Assembly (NCBI RefSeq): GCF_042676025.1
Contig: NZ_JBHTJP010000035.1
Location: 992,001-1,056,000 of the forward strand
Length of the DNA stretch: 64,000 nt
Origin: Salinimicrobium gaetbulicola
GTDB lineage: Bacteria > Bacteroidota > Bacteroidia > Flavobacteriales > Flavobacteriaceae
Reading direction: 5' to 3'
Shown here: positions 17,916-26,800 of the stretch, in pieces
How positions within the stretch are numbered: position 1 is the first letter of the stretch
Layout: each line of letters begins with the position of its first letter
Made by a program: the position numbers and the translations under genes
The notes under the pieces: generated by a model
The model's database searches: none
Told to the model about the DNA's origin: nothing
The model's input: only the letters and a program-made list of their open reading frames with translations

Positions 17916-18323
17916 ATGAAGACATTGTATACAGCAACAGCCACAAATAATGGCGGACGTGAAGGTCAGGTTCGAAGTGATGACGGAGTTTTGGATTTTG
18001 AACTGGGGCAACCCGGCGACAAGACCAATCCTGAACAACTTTTTGCAGCAGCCTACGCGTCGAGTTTTGGCAGTGCCCTGAAAGTAGCTGCTGACAATCA
18101 AAATATAGATATCGAAGATTTTAGTGTGACTGCTACGGTTGAACTGGGATTGAACGAGGATGATGATAAACAACTTTCTGTTATCCTTGATTCTTACCTG
18201 CCCGGCGTAGATGTGGAAACCGGAGAGGACCTGGTAGATGAAGCCTATGAGATCTGTCCGTTCTCAAGAGCGACCATGGATAATCTCGATGTTACTTTGA
18301 ATCTTATGTTGGATGAAGAATAA
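17916..18323 (+). CDS. OsmC/Ohr family protein lacking the peroxidatic cysteine
   Basis: A 135-residue protein aligning end to end with organic hydroperoxide resistance proteins (Ohr): LYTATATNNGGREG, NPEQLFAAAYASSFGSAL, SVTATVELG, and EICPFSRATMDNLDV. In Ohr the segment after NPEQLFAA is Y-x-A-C-F, with the catalytic Cys; here that position is Ser50 (codon AGT at 18063-18065), with another Ser before it. The second, resolving cysteine is kept as Cys114. The thiol peroxidase cycle should therefore not work as described for the family. It is divergent from meaB and ends in a strong terminator. Confidence 0.88.
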   Translation: MKTLYTATATNNGGREGQVRSDDGVLDFELGQPGDKTNPEQLFAAAYASSFGSALKVAADNQNIDIEDFSVTATVELGLNEDDDKQLSVILDSYLPGVDVETGEDLVDEAYEICPFSRATMDNLDVTLNLMLDEE

Positions 18324-18346
18324 CTTCAAGTAATATATCAATACTC

Positions 18347-18378
18347 AAAAGAGGCATTTTTTAATGCCTCTTTTTTTT
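18347..18378 (+). terminator. Terminator of the Ohr-like gene
   Basis: Stem GAGGCATT/AATGCCTC with a TTTT loop (18359-18362), preceded by AAAA and followed by eight T residues. Confidence 0.85.
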
Positions 18379-18480
18379 GATCTAAATGAGACCGTAAAAC
18401 CTTCCGAAGAAATTAAAAGTTAAAAACTTCTATTTTTAACACCCCGATAATAGACAGCTGGCAAAAATTATCAACTTTTT

Positions 18481-18506
18481 TGCAACGCGGGTGAAAAGCT
18501 GTCGTC
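18481..18506 (+). promoter_or_regulatory. Candidate ECF-type autoregulated promoter
   Basis: GCAAC at 18482-18486 and CGTC at 18503-18506 are separated by 16 bases, the layout of group IV sigma promoters (AAC ... CGTC). The site lies about 30 bases before the TTG start of an ECF sigma gene, as expected for self-control. No TAnnTTTG element is seen here. Confidence 0.5.
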
Positions 18507-18537
18507 TTTAAAATGAACAGCAACCAAAAAAGTTATT

Positions 18538-19083
18538 TTGATACAACATCAATTAATAGAAGCTTGCAAGCAGAATAACCGCAGGGCACAGATGAAGCTT
18601 TACAATAAGTATTGTGAAGGTATGTATTATGTCGCCAAACGGTTCATTACAGATTCTTATGAAGCTGAAGACGCTATGCAGGAGGCTTTCGTCAAGGCCT
18701 TTGAAAAGCTCCATCAATTCAATGGCGAAGTAACATTCGGAGCATGGTTAAAAAGGATCGTCATCAATAAATGCCTTGATAAGTTAAAAGCGAAAAAAAT
18801 GGAATTGATCGCTTTGAATGAACAGGTGATGGGAACGGTAGAAGAAGATGAGAACTGGTCAATTGAGGACGGGATAGGAATAGAGGAAGTCAAAAATAAG
18901 ATGGAGCAACTTCCCGAAAAGTACAAATACCCGCTTATGTTGTTTTTGCTGGAAGGGTATGATCACGAAGAAATTGCCGAAATATTGAATATTACAAAAG
19001 TCGCATCACGGACGCTGGTGCACAGAGGAAAGAAAAAATTACAGGAAGCATTAAAAAATTTACGTCATGGCACAGGATATTAG
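18538..19083 (+). CDS. ECF RNA polymerase sigma factor
   Basis: A group IV sigma factor of 181 residues. Sigma region 2 is seen in AQMKLYNKYCEGMYYVAKRF and DAMQEAFVKAFEKLHQF, and region 4 in LPEKYKYPLMLFLLEGYDHEEIAEILNI (split here into two stretches: LPEKYKYPLML and EGYDHEEIAEIL). The TTG start at 18538 aligns with the usual family N-terminus and follows the putative promoter. It overlaps the next gene by 17 bases, which encodes a probable membrane anti-sigma factor. Confidence 0.92.
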   Translation: MIQHQLIEACKQNNRRAQMKLYNKYCEGMYYVAKRFITDSYEAEDAMQEAFVKAFEKLHQFNGEVTFGAWLKRIVINKCLDKLKAKKMELIALNEQVMGTVEEDENWSIEDGIGIEEVKNKMEQLPEKYKYPLMLFLLEGYDHEEIAEILNITKVASRTLVHRGKKKLQEALKNLRHGTGY

Positions 19084-19681
19084 AAAAATGTTTCAGGAGG
19101 ACAAAAGTTTTACTTCTGATAAATTAGAAAAAGGCCATCAGAATAGGTTCCAGGCAAAGCTTGAGAAAGCACTTCCGCAGGAAACAAAGAAATCAAACAA
19201 TAAGTTCTTCTTCCTAAAGATCGCGGCCGTAATGGTAATTGCACTTGGAGTAGGATTTATTTTCTATAACCAGGATCCGAACATTGGAGGGAATGAGGTT
19301 GTAGATACTGATACTAATACTGAAGTAACCAAGGATGAAGAGATTCCGGTGGCAAAAGAATACCAGTTAAGTGATGTCTCTCCTGAATTCAAGAAAATTG
19401 AAAACTATTACCTGGCGAATCTGAACATTGAACTGGCCAAACTGGAGGTGAACGACGAGAACAAAGCCCTTGTAGATTCATTTATGGAACAACTGGCCGA
19501 GCTGGACAAGGAATATAAAAGGCTTAATAAAGAGATCGCTGAAACCGGTCTTAATGACAGCAGTATAGAGTCTATGATCTCTAACCTTCAGTTAAGACTG
19601 GAGCTGCTTTTCAAGCTTAAAAATAAATTAAAGGAAATCAATCAATCTCAAAATAAGAATTATGAAAATCATCAAGCTTAA
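19067..19681 (+). CDS. Probable membrane-anchored anti-sigma factor
   Basis: A 204-residue protein with a basic cytoplasmic N-terminus (residues 1-45), one transmembrane helix (about 48-66, KIAAVMVIALGVGFIFYN) and an acidic extracytoplasmic part predicted to be helical. It overlaps the ECF sigma gene by 17 bases and the following secreted protein gene by 20 bases. The placement and topology fit an anti-sigma factor, but I see no defined zinc-binding anti-sigma motif, so the role is inferred. Confidence 0.75.
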   Translation: MAQDIRKMFQEDKSFTSDKLEKGHQNRFQAKLEKALPQETKKSNNKFFFLKIAAVMVIALGVGFIFYNQDPNIGGNEVVDTDTNTEVTKDEEIPVAKEYQLSDVSPEFKKIENYYLANLNIELAKLEVNDENKALVDSFMEQLAELDKEYKRLNKEIAETGLNDSSIESMISNLQLRLELLFKLKNKLKEINQSQNKNYENHQA

Positions 19682-21065
19682 TTACCTGTTAGTATGGCTG
19701 CTAAGCTGTGCATCGGTTTTTGCCCAGACAAAGAAACTGGACAAGACCTTTAAAACGAATGCAGATGTGACCCTGAATATTGATGCTACACATACCAATA
19801 TAGAGGTTGAGCACTGGGATAAGAATGAAGTGCAGGTGCAGGCCTACATGGAACTTAAAGGTATGGATAAGGAGGAAATGAACAGGATCCTTAAAAACTG
19901 GGATCTTCGGGCTTCTGGGAATGGAAAAGAGGTAGTCGTCAAATCTTCCGGCGGAATGACCTGGAATGGAAATATTGATATGACCGCCTTTGAGGAGTCT
20001 CTTTCTAAACTACCTGAGATCATTTCACCTATTCAAGAGATGATAGGGCCTATGTTAGAAAGTATTTCAGGAAATCCGCTTCCTCCTGAATTTTATGAGA
20101 ACATGGGAGATCTTCATTTTGATTATGAAGCTTACCGAAAGGATGGTGACAAGTATCTTGAAAAATTTGAAAAGAAGATAGAAAAGAATTTTGGTGAAGA
20201 TTTTGAAAAATCAATGGAAGAGTGGGCTTCGAAATTTGAAAACGACTCTGCAATCTGGAAGAACAAGGTGATCGTCATGAAGGGAGATAAATTTGAAAAG
20301 GAGATGGAAGCCTGGGGTGAGGAATTCGGAAAAAGTATGGAAGCCTGGGGAGAACAGTTTGGAAAGGAAATGGAAACCTGGGCTCAGAATTTGGAAAAAG
20401 AAGTGGAAACAAAGTATAAAAAATCTGATGGCAAGACGATCATCCTGCGTGGGGATGACCTGAAAGCGAAGAAAACCATCAGGATAAAAATTCCGAAGAA
20501 CGGGTCGGTAAAACTGAATGTTCGCCATGGAGATGTGAAAATGGCCGGAAATGTAAAGAATCTCAGAGGAGATCTGGCCCACGGAAGTTTTACTGCGAAT
20601 ACCATTTCCGGAGAAAAGACATATCTAAAAGTAGCTTATACCCCGGTAAAGGTGAAGCAATGGAATTATGGAATGTTGAAGGCTTCTTATATTCAAGAAT
20701 TACATATTGATAAAGCAGTAAGTATCAAATTGACCTCTAATTCCAGCGATGTGGTCATCAAAGAATTGGTGGACCAAGGAATATTAAGAGGAACATTTGG
20801 CGAGTTGGTGATCGATAAATTGGGAAATGATTTCAAGAGCCTGGATATTGTTCTTGAAAACAGTGATCTTAAACTTGATCTTCCCGAAGTAGCCTATAAT
20901 TTCCAGTACACCGGAACCAAGAGTAAGGTGAAATTTCCTGATCGATTAAAGCTAAAATCCAGCAAGTCCTATGACACGCAAAAATTGAACGGCTTTAATC
21001 AAAGTAAAAATGCCAATGCGTCGATCTCGATCAGCGCGAACTTTAGCGATGTGCTGTTGAAATAA
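19662..21065 (+). CDS. Secreted DUF4097-like protein with 11-residue repeats
   Basis: A 467-residue exported protein with signal peptide MKIIKLNYLLVWLLSCASVF-AQ. The N-terminal part resembles the start of DUF4097-type adhesin-like domains (VTLNIDATHTNIEVEHWDKN), and the C-terminal half returns to beta-helix-like stretches (VRHGDVKMAGNVKNLRGDL). Between them is a charged helical insert of about residues 110-260 with three 11-residue tandem repeats. It is the third gene of the ECF sigma operon and may be a sensed or regulated cell-envelope component. A strong bidirectional terminator follows. Confidence 0.82.
   Translation: MKIIKLNYLLVWLLSCASVFAQTKKLDKTFKTNADVTLNIDATHTNIEVEHWDKNEVQVQAYMELKGMDKEEMNRILKNWDLRASGNGKEVVVKSSGGMTWNGNIDMTAFEESLSKLPEIISPIQEMIGPMLESISGNPLPPEFYENMGDLHFDYEAYRKDGDKYLEKFEKKIEKNFGEDFEKSMEEWASKFENDSAIWKNKVIVMKGDKFEKEMEAWGEEFGKSMEAWGEQFGKEMETWAQNLEKEVETKYKKSDGKTIILRGDDLKAKKTIRIKIPKNGSVKLNVRHGDVKMAGNVKNLRGDLAHGSFTANTISGEKTYLKVAYTPVKVKQWNYGMLKASYIQELHIDKAVSIKLTSNSSDVVIKELVDQGILRGTFGELVIDKLGNDFKSLDIVLENSDLKLDLPEVAYNFQYTGTKSKVKFPDRLKLKSSKSYDTQKLNGFNQSKNANASISISANFSDVLLK
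20298..20396 (+). repeat. Three tandem 33-bp repeats (11-residue coiled-coil unit)
   Basis: In-frame units KEMEAWGEEFG, KSMEAWGEQFG and KEMETWAQNLE at 20298-20330, 20331-20363 and 20364-20396. The spacing fits hendecad coiled-coil repeats within the DUF4097-like protein. Confidence 0.85.
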
Positions 21066-21088
21066 GTTAGATCAGATTAAAGTGAAAT

Positions 21089-21118
21089 AAAAAAGACCGG
21101 TCTCAGCCGGTCTTTTTT
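21089..21118. terminator. Bidirectional terminator
   Basis: AAAAAGACCGG and CCGGTCTTTTTT flank a 6-base loop (21101-21106). It lies between the 3' ends of the convergent DUF4097-like and DUF2911 genes and can serve both. Confidence 0.8.
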
Positions 21119-21130
21119 ATTGTGACAAAC

Positions 21131-21709
21131 TCAACTGATCTTATCTACTTTTGACAGATCTTTAATTGGAATCTCGACCATGGTTTTATCCCAGGCCATA
21201 GTCATAAGAATGAAATCATGAGTGTGTTCAAAATCTATGGTAAACTGTTCTACAGGCTGGTCTAGTTTAATGACCGGTACCTCGATTGTAAGCACGTCGA
21301 ATTCCGCTTCTCTGGAAGGTTGACCGTCCGGTGTGATTCCCCACGGATATAATTTCGAATTGAAAATAACTTTCCAAGAATTCTCATTCGGAATGGTCCA
21401 TAAGGTATATGTACCCGCTGCTAATTGAGAGCCATCTACAAGGATTTCCTGATCTGTAAAAAAAGTGGTGGCTTCATTTGCGCCTGTACGCCAAACTTCC
21501 CCATAAGGTACAAGGCCTCCAAAGATCTCCCTGTCTTTCTTATATGGCCGGTTATAAAAAACTTCCAGTGTTAGTTCATCGACAGGGAATGTCACTGTTT
21601 CTTCGGGACTGAAGGACTTGGTATTGGTTTTAAAAATGACATAGGCAACCATGATGGTTCCCGCTAGTATCATCAACCCCAGGAATGTTCTCTTAATAGT
21701 CCTTTTCAT
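21131..21709 (-). CDS. DUF2911 domain protein
   Basis: A 192-residue protein with an uncleaved or secretory hydrophobic N-terminus (FLGLMILAGTIMVAYVIF) and one DUF2911 domain. The domain's hallmarks are visible: VFYNRPYKKDREIFG, VPYGEVWRTGANEAT and AAGTYTLWTIP. The family is common in Bacteroidota and its function is unknown; it is probably periplasmic or anchored to the inner membrane. It stands alone and converges on the DUF4097 operon. Confidence 0.85.
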   Translation of the reverse strand: MKRTIKRTFLGLMILAGTIMVAYVIFKTNTKSFSPEETVTFPVDELTLEVFYNRPYKKDREIFGGLVPYGEVWRTGANEATTFFTDQEILVDGSQLAAGTYTLWTIPNENSWKVIFNSKLYPWGITPDGQPSREAEFDVLTIEVPVIKLDQPVEQFTIDFEHTHDFILMTMAWDKTMVEIPIKDLSKVDKIS

Positions 21710-21735
21710 GCAAGGAAGTTAGCAAAATCCAAGCC

Positions 21736-21772
21736 GAAAAAAAATCCACCAGCGTTTAGGCTGATGGATTTT
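21736..21772 (-). terminator. Terminator of the minus-strand gene at 21799
   Basis: Stem of 13 positions with one mismatch (21741-21753 with 21760-21772). On the minus strand it is followed by a run of eight T residues. It lies just past the stop of the upstream minus-strand gene. Confidence 0.75.
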
Positions 21773-21798
21773 AATATAGCAATTTTTTAAATCTGTCC

Positions 21799-22296
21799 TT
21801 AAATAGCTTTTAGGGTTAATACTTTTGGCTCCTTATTGGATTCAAGAGGTTGTTCCCCGCTTTTAAATTTCTGGGCATTTGAAAGGCTTTTGACGATAGT
21901 GTTCCGCTGTCTTTTCAAGACCTTAAGAACTTCTTTTGGAAGTTTCTTTTCCTTAATGATCTCTTCATACAGTTCCAGATTCTTTTCATCTCTTTCCCTG
22001 CATTTTTTGAGCAGTTTTAAAGGTTTTTGGCGGGTAAGCGCCTTTTTTTCCTGCCTCCAATCTCTGTGGAGATTTCCTTTCTGCACCCAGTCTTTATGCG
22101 GTTCTACACCTGCCTGGACCAGTTGTTCAGATATCTCGTAGCTAAACCTGTTTCGGTTCACACTTTCATGATTGAAAAACCGTTTCAAGTCCACTTGCTG
22201 AACATCTTCGCCTGCATTGTAGTATACCCGTTCGGCTTCAAAGCTCTGGGTGAGAAGCCAGTTCAATTTTTTAAATTTAGAGTAACGATCTTCCAT
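21799..22296 (-). CDS. Hypothetical helical protein
   Basis: A 165-residue protein, highly charged and probably all-helical, with no signal peptide or membrane segment. I start it at MEDRYSKFKKLNW (22296); an upstream in-frame ATG at 22359 would add 21 unlikely residues. The pattern EAERVYYNAGEDVQQVDLKRF, with paired Glu and His-rich spacing, loosely recalls the four-helix bundle of DUF2383/PA2169-like proteins, but I cannot claim that family. It has its own terminator. Confidence 0.65.
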   Translation of the reverse strand: MEDRYSKFKKLNWLLTQSFEAERVYYNAGEDVQQVDLKRFFNHESVNRNRFSYEISEQLVQAGVEPHKDWVQKGNLHRDWRQEKKALTRQKPLKLLKKCRERDEKNLELYEEIIKEKKLPKEVLKVLKRQRNTIVKSLSNAQKFKSGEQPLESNKEPKVLTLKAI

Positions 22297-22463
22297 AGTA
22301 TGCCTTTTAAAATTATGAGGCAATATACTAATGGAGTATTCATAGGTGCTGCTAATCAATTGTTAAAACGCTGATTTTTAATAGAATATTCAGTCTTTTT
22401 TAAGAATAAACTGAAAAAATTAAGATTTATAATAGATGGAATTTTCTTACCGATGATTTCGTG

Positions 22464-23192
22464 CTATACAAAGAGTTTTTCGAGCCAATCCCCTACAAAA
22501 TAAGCCAGTAGCGCGGCCAGACCGCCCAGGGAGAGTGTCTCAATGATCCCGATAAAAATATTTTTTTCGTTAACAATGCTTTTTAAGCTTCCTACGATGG
22601 CTAAAGCTACTGCGGTCAGCATACAGGAATAGAAAAATAATAGCGGATTATTGGCTGAAATACCGTTTCCCACAAAGACATAAGAAAGTAATGGGACTGA
22701 GCCAACCAATATAAAACTTAAGAAAGTTACCCCGGCCGTTTTATAAGGTGTTTTTTCACCCTTTACCATTTCCAATTCCTCTTTCATCATGGTATCTACC
22801 CAAACTTCCTTATCTGAAATGATAACTTCCACAACCTGGTCGAGGAGCTCTCCTTTAAAGCCTTTTGCAGCATAGATCTCCCTGATCTCTTCTATCTCCC
22901 TCTCCCTAAGATTTTCTATCTCCCAATATTCTACCTGCTTGTGTTTTTCAAAGGAATCTCTTTCGGCTTTGGTGGAGAAAAAATTCCCGACAGACATTGA
23001 GAATCCGTCGGCAATAAGATTGGCCAATCCTAATATGATCACTACAGAAATACCTAGACTGGCGCCTTCAGCACCTGCTACCACTGCAAAAGTGGTAATA
23101 GCGCCGTCGATTCCGCCGTAAACGAATTCGGCAATATATTCTTTATTGAAAAAAAGGATCTTGTCCCGGGAGTGTAATTTGGCTTCCTTCAT
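22464..23192 (-). CDS. VIT1/CCC1 family metal transporter
   Basis: An integral membrane protein of 242 residues in the vacuolar iron transporter-like family. Helix 1 carries FVYGGIDGAITTFAVVAGA and helix 2 LGLANLIADGFSMSVGNF, the two signature helices, followed by a cytoplasmic Glu-rich metal-binding segment (REREIEEIREIYAAKGF, about residues 95-145) and three more helices. It probably exports Fe2+ or Mn2+ from the cytoplasm. The gene lies 30 bases downstream of a DUF4199 gene and may be cotranscribed with it. Confidence 0.9.
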   Translation of the reverse strand: MKEAKLHSRDKILFFNKEYIAEFVYGGIDGAITTFAVVAGAEGASLGISVVIILGLANLIADGFSMSVGNFFSTKAERDSFEKHKQVEYWEIENLREREIEEIREIYAAKGFKGELLDQVVEVIISDKEVWVDTMMKEELEMVKGEKTPYKTAGVTFLSFILVGSVPLLSYVFVGNGISANNPLLFFYSCMLTAVALAIVGSLKSIVNEKNIFIGIIETLSLGGLAALLAYFVGDWLEKLFV

Positions 23193-23222
23193 GAGGAAAG
23201 AGTTGAAATGGGTTATTTGCGA

Positions 23223-23711
23223 TTACAGTCTCTTTTTGTTTTTCCGCATGATCAAAGCTGTCAAAGCAGCGGTTATCACCCCTGAGATCACTGCCCATAC
23301 GGCGGTTAACACAATATAATTTTTTAAACTGAAATATTCTTCTGCCTGGTTTCGGGTCATCTCACCCTTGTCAACCGAATGCCTTATAATGTTAGGAAAG
23401 TATTCCGGGGAGACATATTGACTAATTATGTACTGAGTCAAAGGGGACAAGATCAATATTACAAGTGTGATAAAAAGACCAGAAATGAATCCTTCCCGCC
23501 AGGACATATAGCCGTTGTAATAATTCTTCCTTTTGTCATAAAGAGCGAAAAGATAAATAGCGATCGCTAACACAGCGAAGAAATTGGTGTAGATAGCGTG
23601 TTTTTCAATGTATGTGTCGTGAAGGCCAAAAAGTCTTTCTCCAAACATCCAAATTAACAGGACAATACTGAAAATGATCCCCCATTTGATTTCGATAGAG
23701 CGTTTTTCCAT
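23223..23711 (-). CDS. DUF4199 domain membrane protein
   Basis: A 162-residue protein with four hydrophobic helices in the DUF4199 pattern: an N-terminal KWGIIFSIVLLIWMFGERLFG, a central YMSWREGFISGLFIT, and a last helix ending in basic residues (MRKNKKRL). The family is common in Bacteroidota and has no known function. The VIT1-like gene follows after 30 bases on the same strand. Confidence 0.82.
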   Translation of the reverse strand: MEKRSIEIKWGIIFSIVLLIWMFGERLFGLHDTYIEKHAIYTNFFAVLAIAIYLFALYDKRKNYYNGYMSWREGFISGLFITLVILILSPLTQYIISQYVSPEYFPNIIRHSVDKGEMTRNQAEEYFSLKNYIVLTAVWAVISGVITAALTALIMRKNKKRL

Positions 23712-23781
23712 AATGACTTTTTTAGCGGATAGTATCTAAAATTAGGAAAAAAAGAGCCTTCTTTAGAAAAAATGGAAAATA

Positions 23782-23811
23782 AAAGACCCGAAGCGTGAAC
23801 TTCGGGTCTTT
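23782..23811 (-). terminator. Terminator of secA
   Basis: A perfect 12-bp stem (AAAGACCCGAAG/CTTCGGGTCTTT) with a 6-base loop, 24 bases past the secA stop. T tracts flank both sides, so it could also act on the plus strand. Confidence 0.85.
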
Positions 23812-23834
23812 AAAAAAATAGTATTTAACGTATT

Positions 23835-26800
23835 TTATTCATCAACAAGCACCCAGTCTCCTTTATCTAATAAAGGGATAGCTTGTTTAAATTTCATGGA
23901 TTTATTCTCGCCGCTCATTACATTTTTAATGGTAACACGGTCGTTTCTACCAATCTTAGGACGTTCCCTGGTAATGGTTTCAGTTACCTGAGGACGGCGC
24001 TGGGTTTGTCCTGCAGCCCTGTTTTGTGCTGCACGCTCATCCATGTTCGGGATCTCTTCCTTGGTAGTTTCAACTTTTTCACGACGCTGTTGTCTCGCTT
24101 CGTGGATCTGACTTGGGTTAGGTGCCGGAAGCTCTCCTTTGAAAAGGAAGGAGATCACATCTCTATTCACCTGATCAAGCATCACTTTGAACAATTCAAA
24201 AGCTTCGAACTTGTAGATCAATAATGGATCTTTCTGCTCATGAACAGCCAACTGTACACTTTGCTTCAATTCATCCATCTTACGTAAATGCGTTTTCCAC
24301 GCGTCGTCAATAATGGCTAAACTGATGTTCTTTTCGAAATCGGTGATCAGTTGCTTTCCTTCAGACTCATAAGCCTTCTCCAGGTTAGTAACAACTGATA
24401 AAGTTTTTACACCATCTGTAAATGGTACAGAGATTCGCTCGAAATTATTGCCTTTATCTTCCCAAACCTGTTTGATGACAGGGTATGCAGCATCTGCATT
24501 GCTCTTCATCTTAGCCTGGTAGTGCTCGTAGGCAGTCTTGTAAATGATTCCTGCGATCTTCTGGAAATCCATCTTCTCAAATTCTTCCGCTGTAATTGGG
24601 GAGCTCATTGAGAAATATCTGATCAATTCGAATTCAAAGTTCTTGAAGTCGTTTGCCAGTTTATTGGTTTCCGTGATACCTTCAGAAGTATCATAGATCA
24701 TATTGGCGATATCCACACGAAGTCTGTCTCCAAATAAAGCGTGGTAACGACGTTTGTAAACCACCTCACGCTGGGCGTTCATAACATCATCATACTCCAG
24801 AAGTCGCTTACGTACCCCAAAGTTGTTCTCTTCGACCTTTTTCTGGGCTCTTTCGATAGACTTTGAGATCATGGAATGCTGGATCACTTCCCCTTCTTCC
24901 AGACCCATGCGGTCCATAAGTTTTGCGATCTTTTCAGATCCGAACAAACGCATCAGGTTATCTTCAAGAGAAACATAAAACTGAGAAGAACCAGGATCTC
25001 CCTGACGACCGGCACGACCTCTTAGCTGACGGTCGACACGTCTCGAGTCGTGACGCTCTGTACCTATTATGGCTAGACCACCGGCATCTTTCACTTCTTT
25101 AGAAAGTTTGATGTCTGTACCACGACCTGCCATGTTGGTGGCAATGGTCACAATCCCTCCTTTACCGGCTTCTGCTACGATATCGGCCTCTTTCTTGTGC
25201 AATTTTGCGTTCAAAACGTTGTGAGGCACATTGCGCAGCTTCAGCATTCGGCTTAAAAGCTCTGAGATCTCTACAGAAGTTGTACCTATCAATACCGGTC
25301 TTCCTGCTCTGGAAAGTTCGGTAACATGGTCAATTACCGCGTTGTATTTTTCACGTTTGGTCTTGAAAACAAGATCTTCTTTATCTTTTCTGGCAATAGG
25401 ACGGTTGGTTGGGATCTCGACCACATCAAGTTTGTAGATCTCCCAGAATTCCCCTGCTTCTGTAACAGCGGTACCGGTCATACCCGATAGTTTGCTGTAC
25501 ATTCTGAAATAATTCTGAAGCGTCACGGTCGCGAAGGTCTGAGTTGCATCCTCGATCTTCACATTTTCCTTGGCTTCAATAGCCTGGTGCAGTCCGTCAC
25601 TGTAACGACGTCCTTCCATGATACGACCTGTTTGCTCATCAACGATCTTCACCTTATTTTCCATCACTACATACTCTGTATCTTTCTCAAACAGGGTGTA
25701 GGCTTTCAATAACTGGCGAAGGGTGTGTATGCGTTCACTTTTCACGCTGTAATCGCGGAAAAGGTCTTCTTTTTTCTCTGCTTCTTCTTCTTTGGAAAGG
25801 CCTTCTTTTTCAATTTTGGCGATCTCCATACCAATTTCAGGCATTACGAAGAAATCAGGGTCATCTTTTCCTGAAAGGTATTCAATACCCTTGTCGGTAA
25901 GATCTATCTGGTTGTTCTTTTCTTCAATGGTAAAGTACAATTCGGCATCAACCTTTGGCATTTCGCGGTTGTTGTCCTGCATGTAGAAATTCTCGGTCTT
26001 TTGAAGCAAGGCTTTAACTCCTTCTTCACTTAAGAATTTGATAAGTGCTTTATTCTTTGGGAGACCACGATAAACTCTCAATAACTGGAAACCTCCTTCT
26101 TTGTTATCTCCTGCAGCGATCAATTTCTTTGCTTCGGCAAGAACACCTGTAAGGTATTTACGTTGCGCTTCAACGATGTTGGCAACAGCCGGTTTCAGCT
26201 GGTCAAATTCGTGAACATCCCCTTTTGGGATAGGCCCTGAAATGATAAGTGGCGTTCTCGCGTCATCGATCAATACCGAATCCACCTCATCTACGATGGC
26301 GAAGTTGTGTGGGCGCTGTACCAGGTCATCTGGAGCGTGAGACATATTATCACGCAGGTAATCAAAACCAAATTCATTATTGGTTCCGTAGGTAATATCT
26401 GCATTATAGGCTTTTCTTCGTGCCGCTGAGTTTGGTCTGTGATAATCGATACAATCTACTCTCAAGCCGTGAAATTCAAAAAGAGGTGCCATCCAGGCGC
26501 TATCCCTTTTTGCCAGGTAATCATTCACTGTTACCAGGTGAACCCCATTTCCCGTTAGGGCATTCAGGTACATAGGAAGGGTAGCTACAAGCGTTTTACC
26601 TTCCCCGGTTTGCATCTCGGCGATTTTCCCCTGGTGCATGGCGATACCACCAATAAGCTGTACATCATAATGCACCATATCCCAGGTTACTGGTTTACCG
26701 GCGGCATCCCAGGAGTTGTTCCATATCGCATGGTCTCCATCAAGGTTTACATAATCTTTATCTGCGGAAATTTCCCGGTCAAAAGCAGATGCGGTAACTT

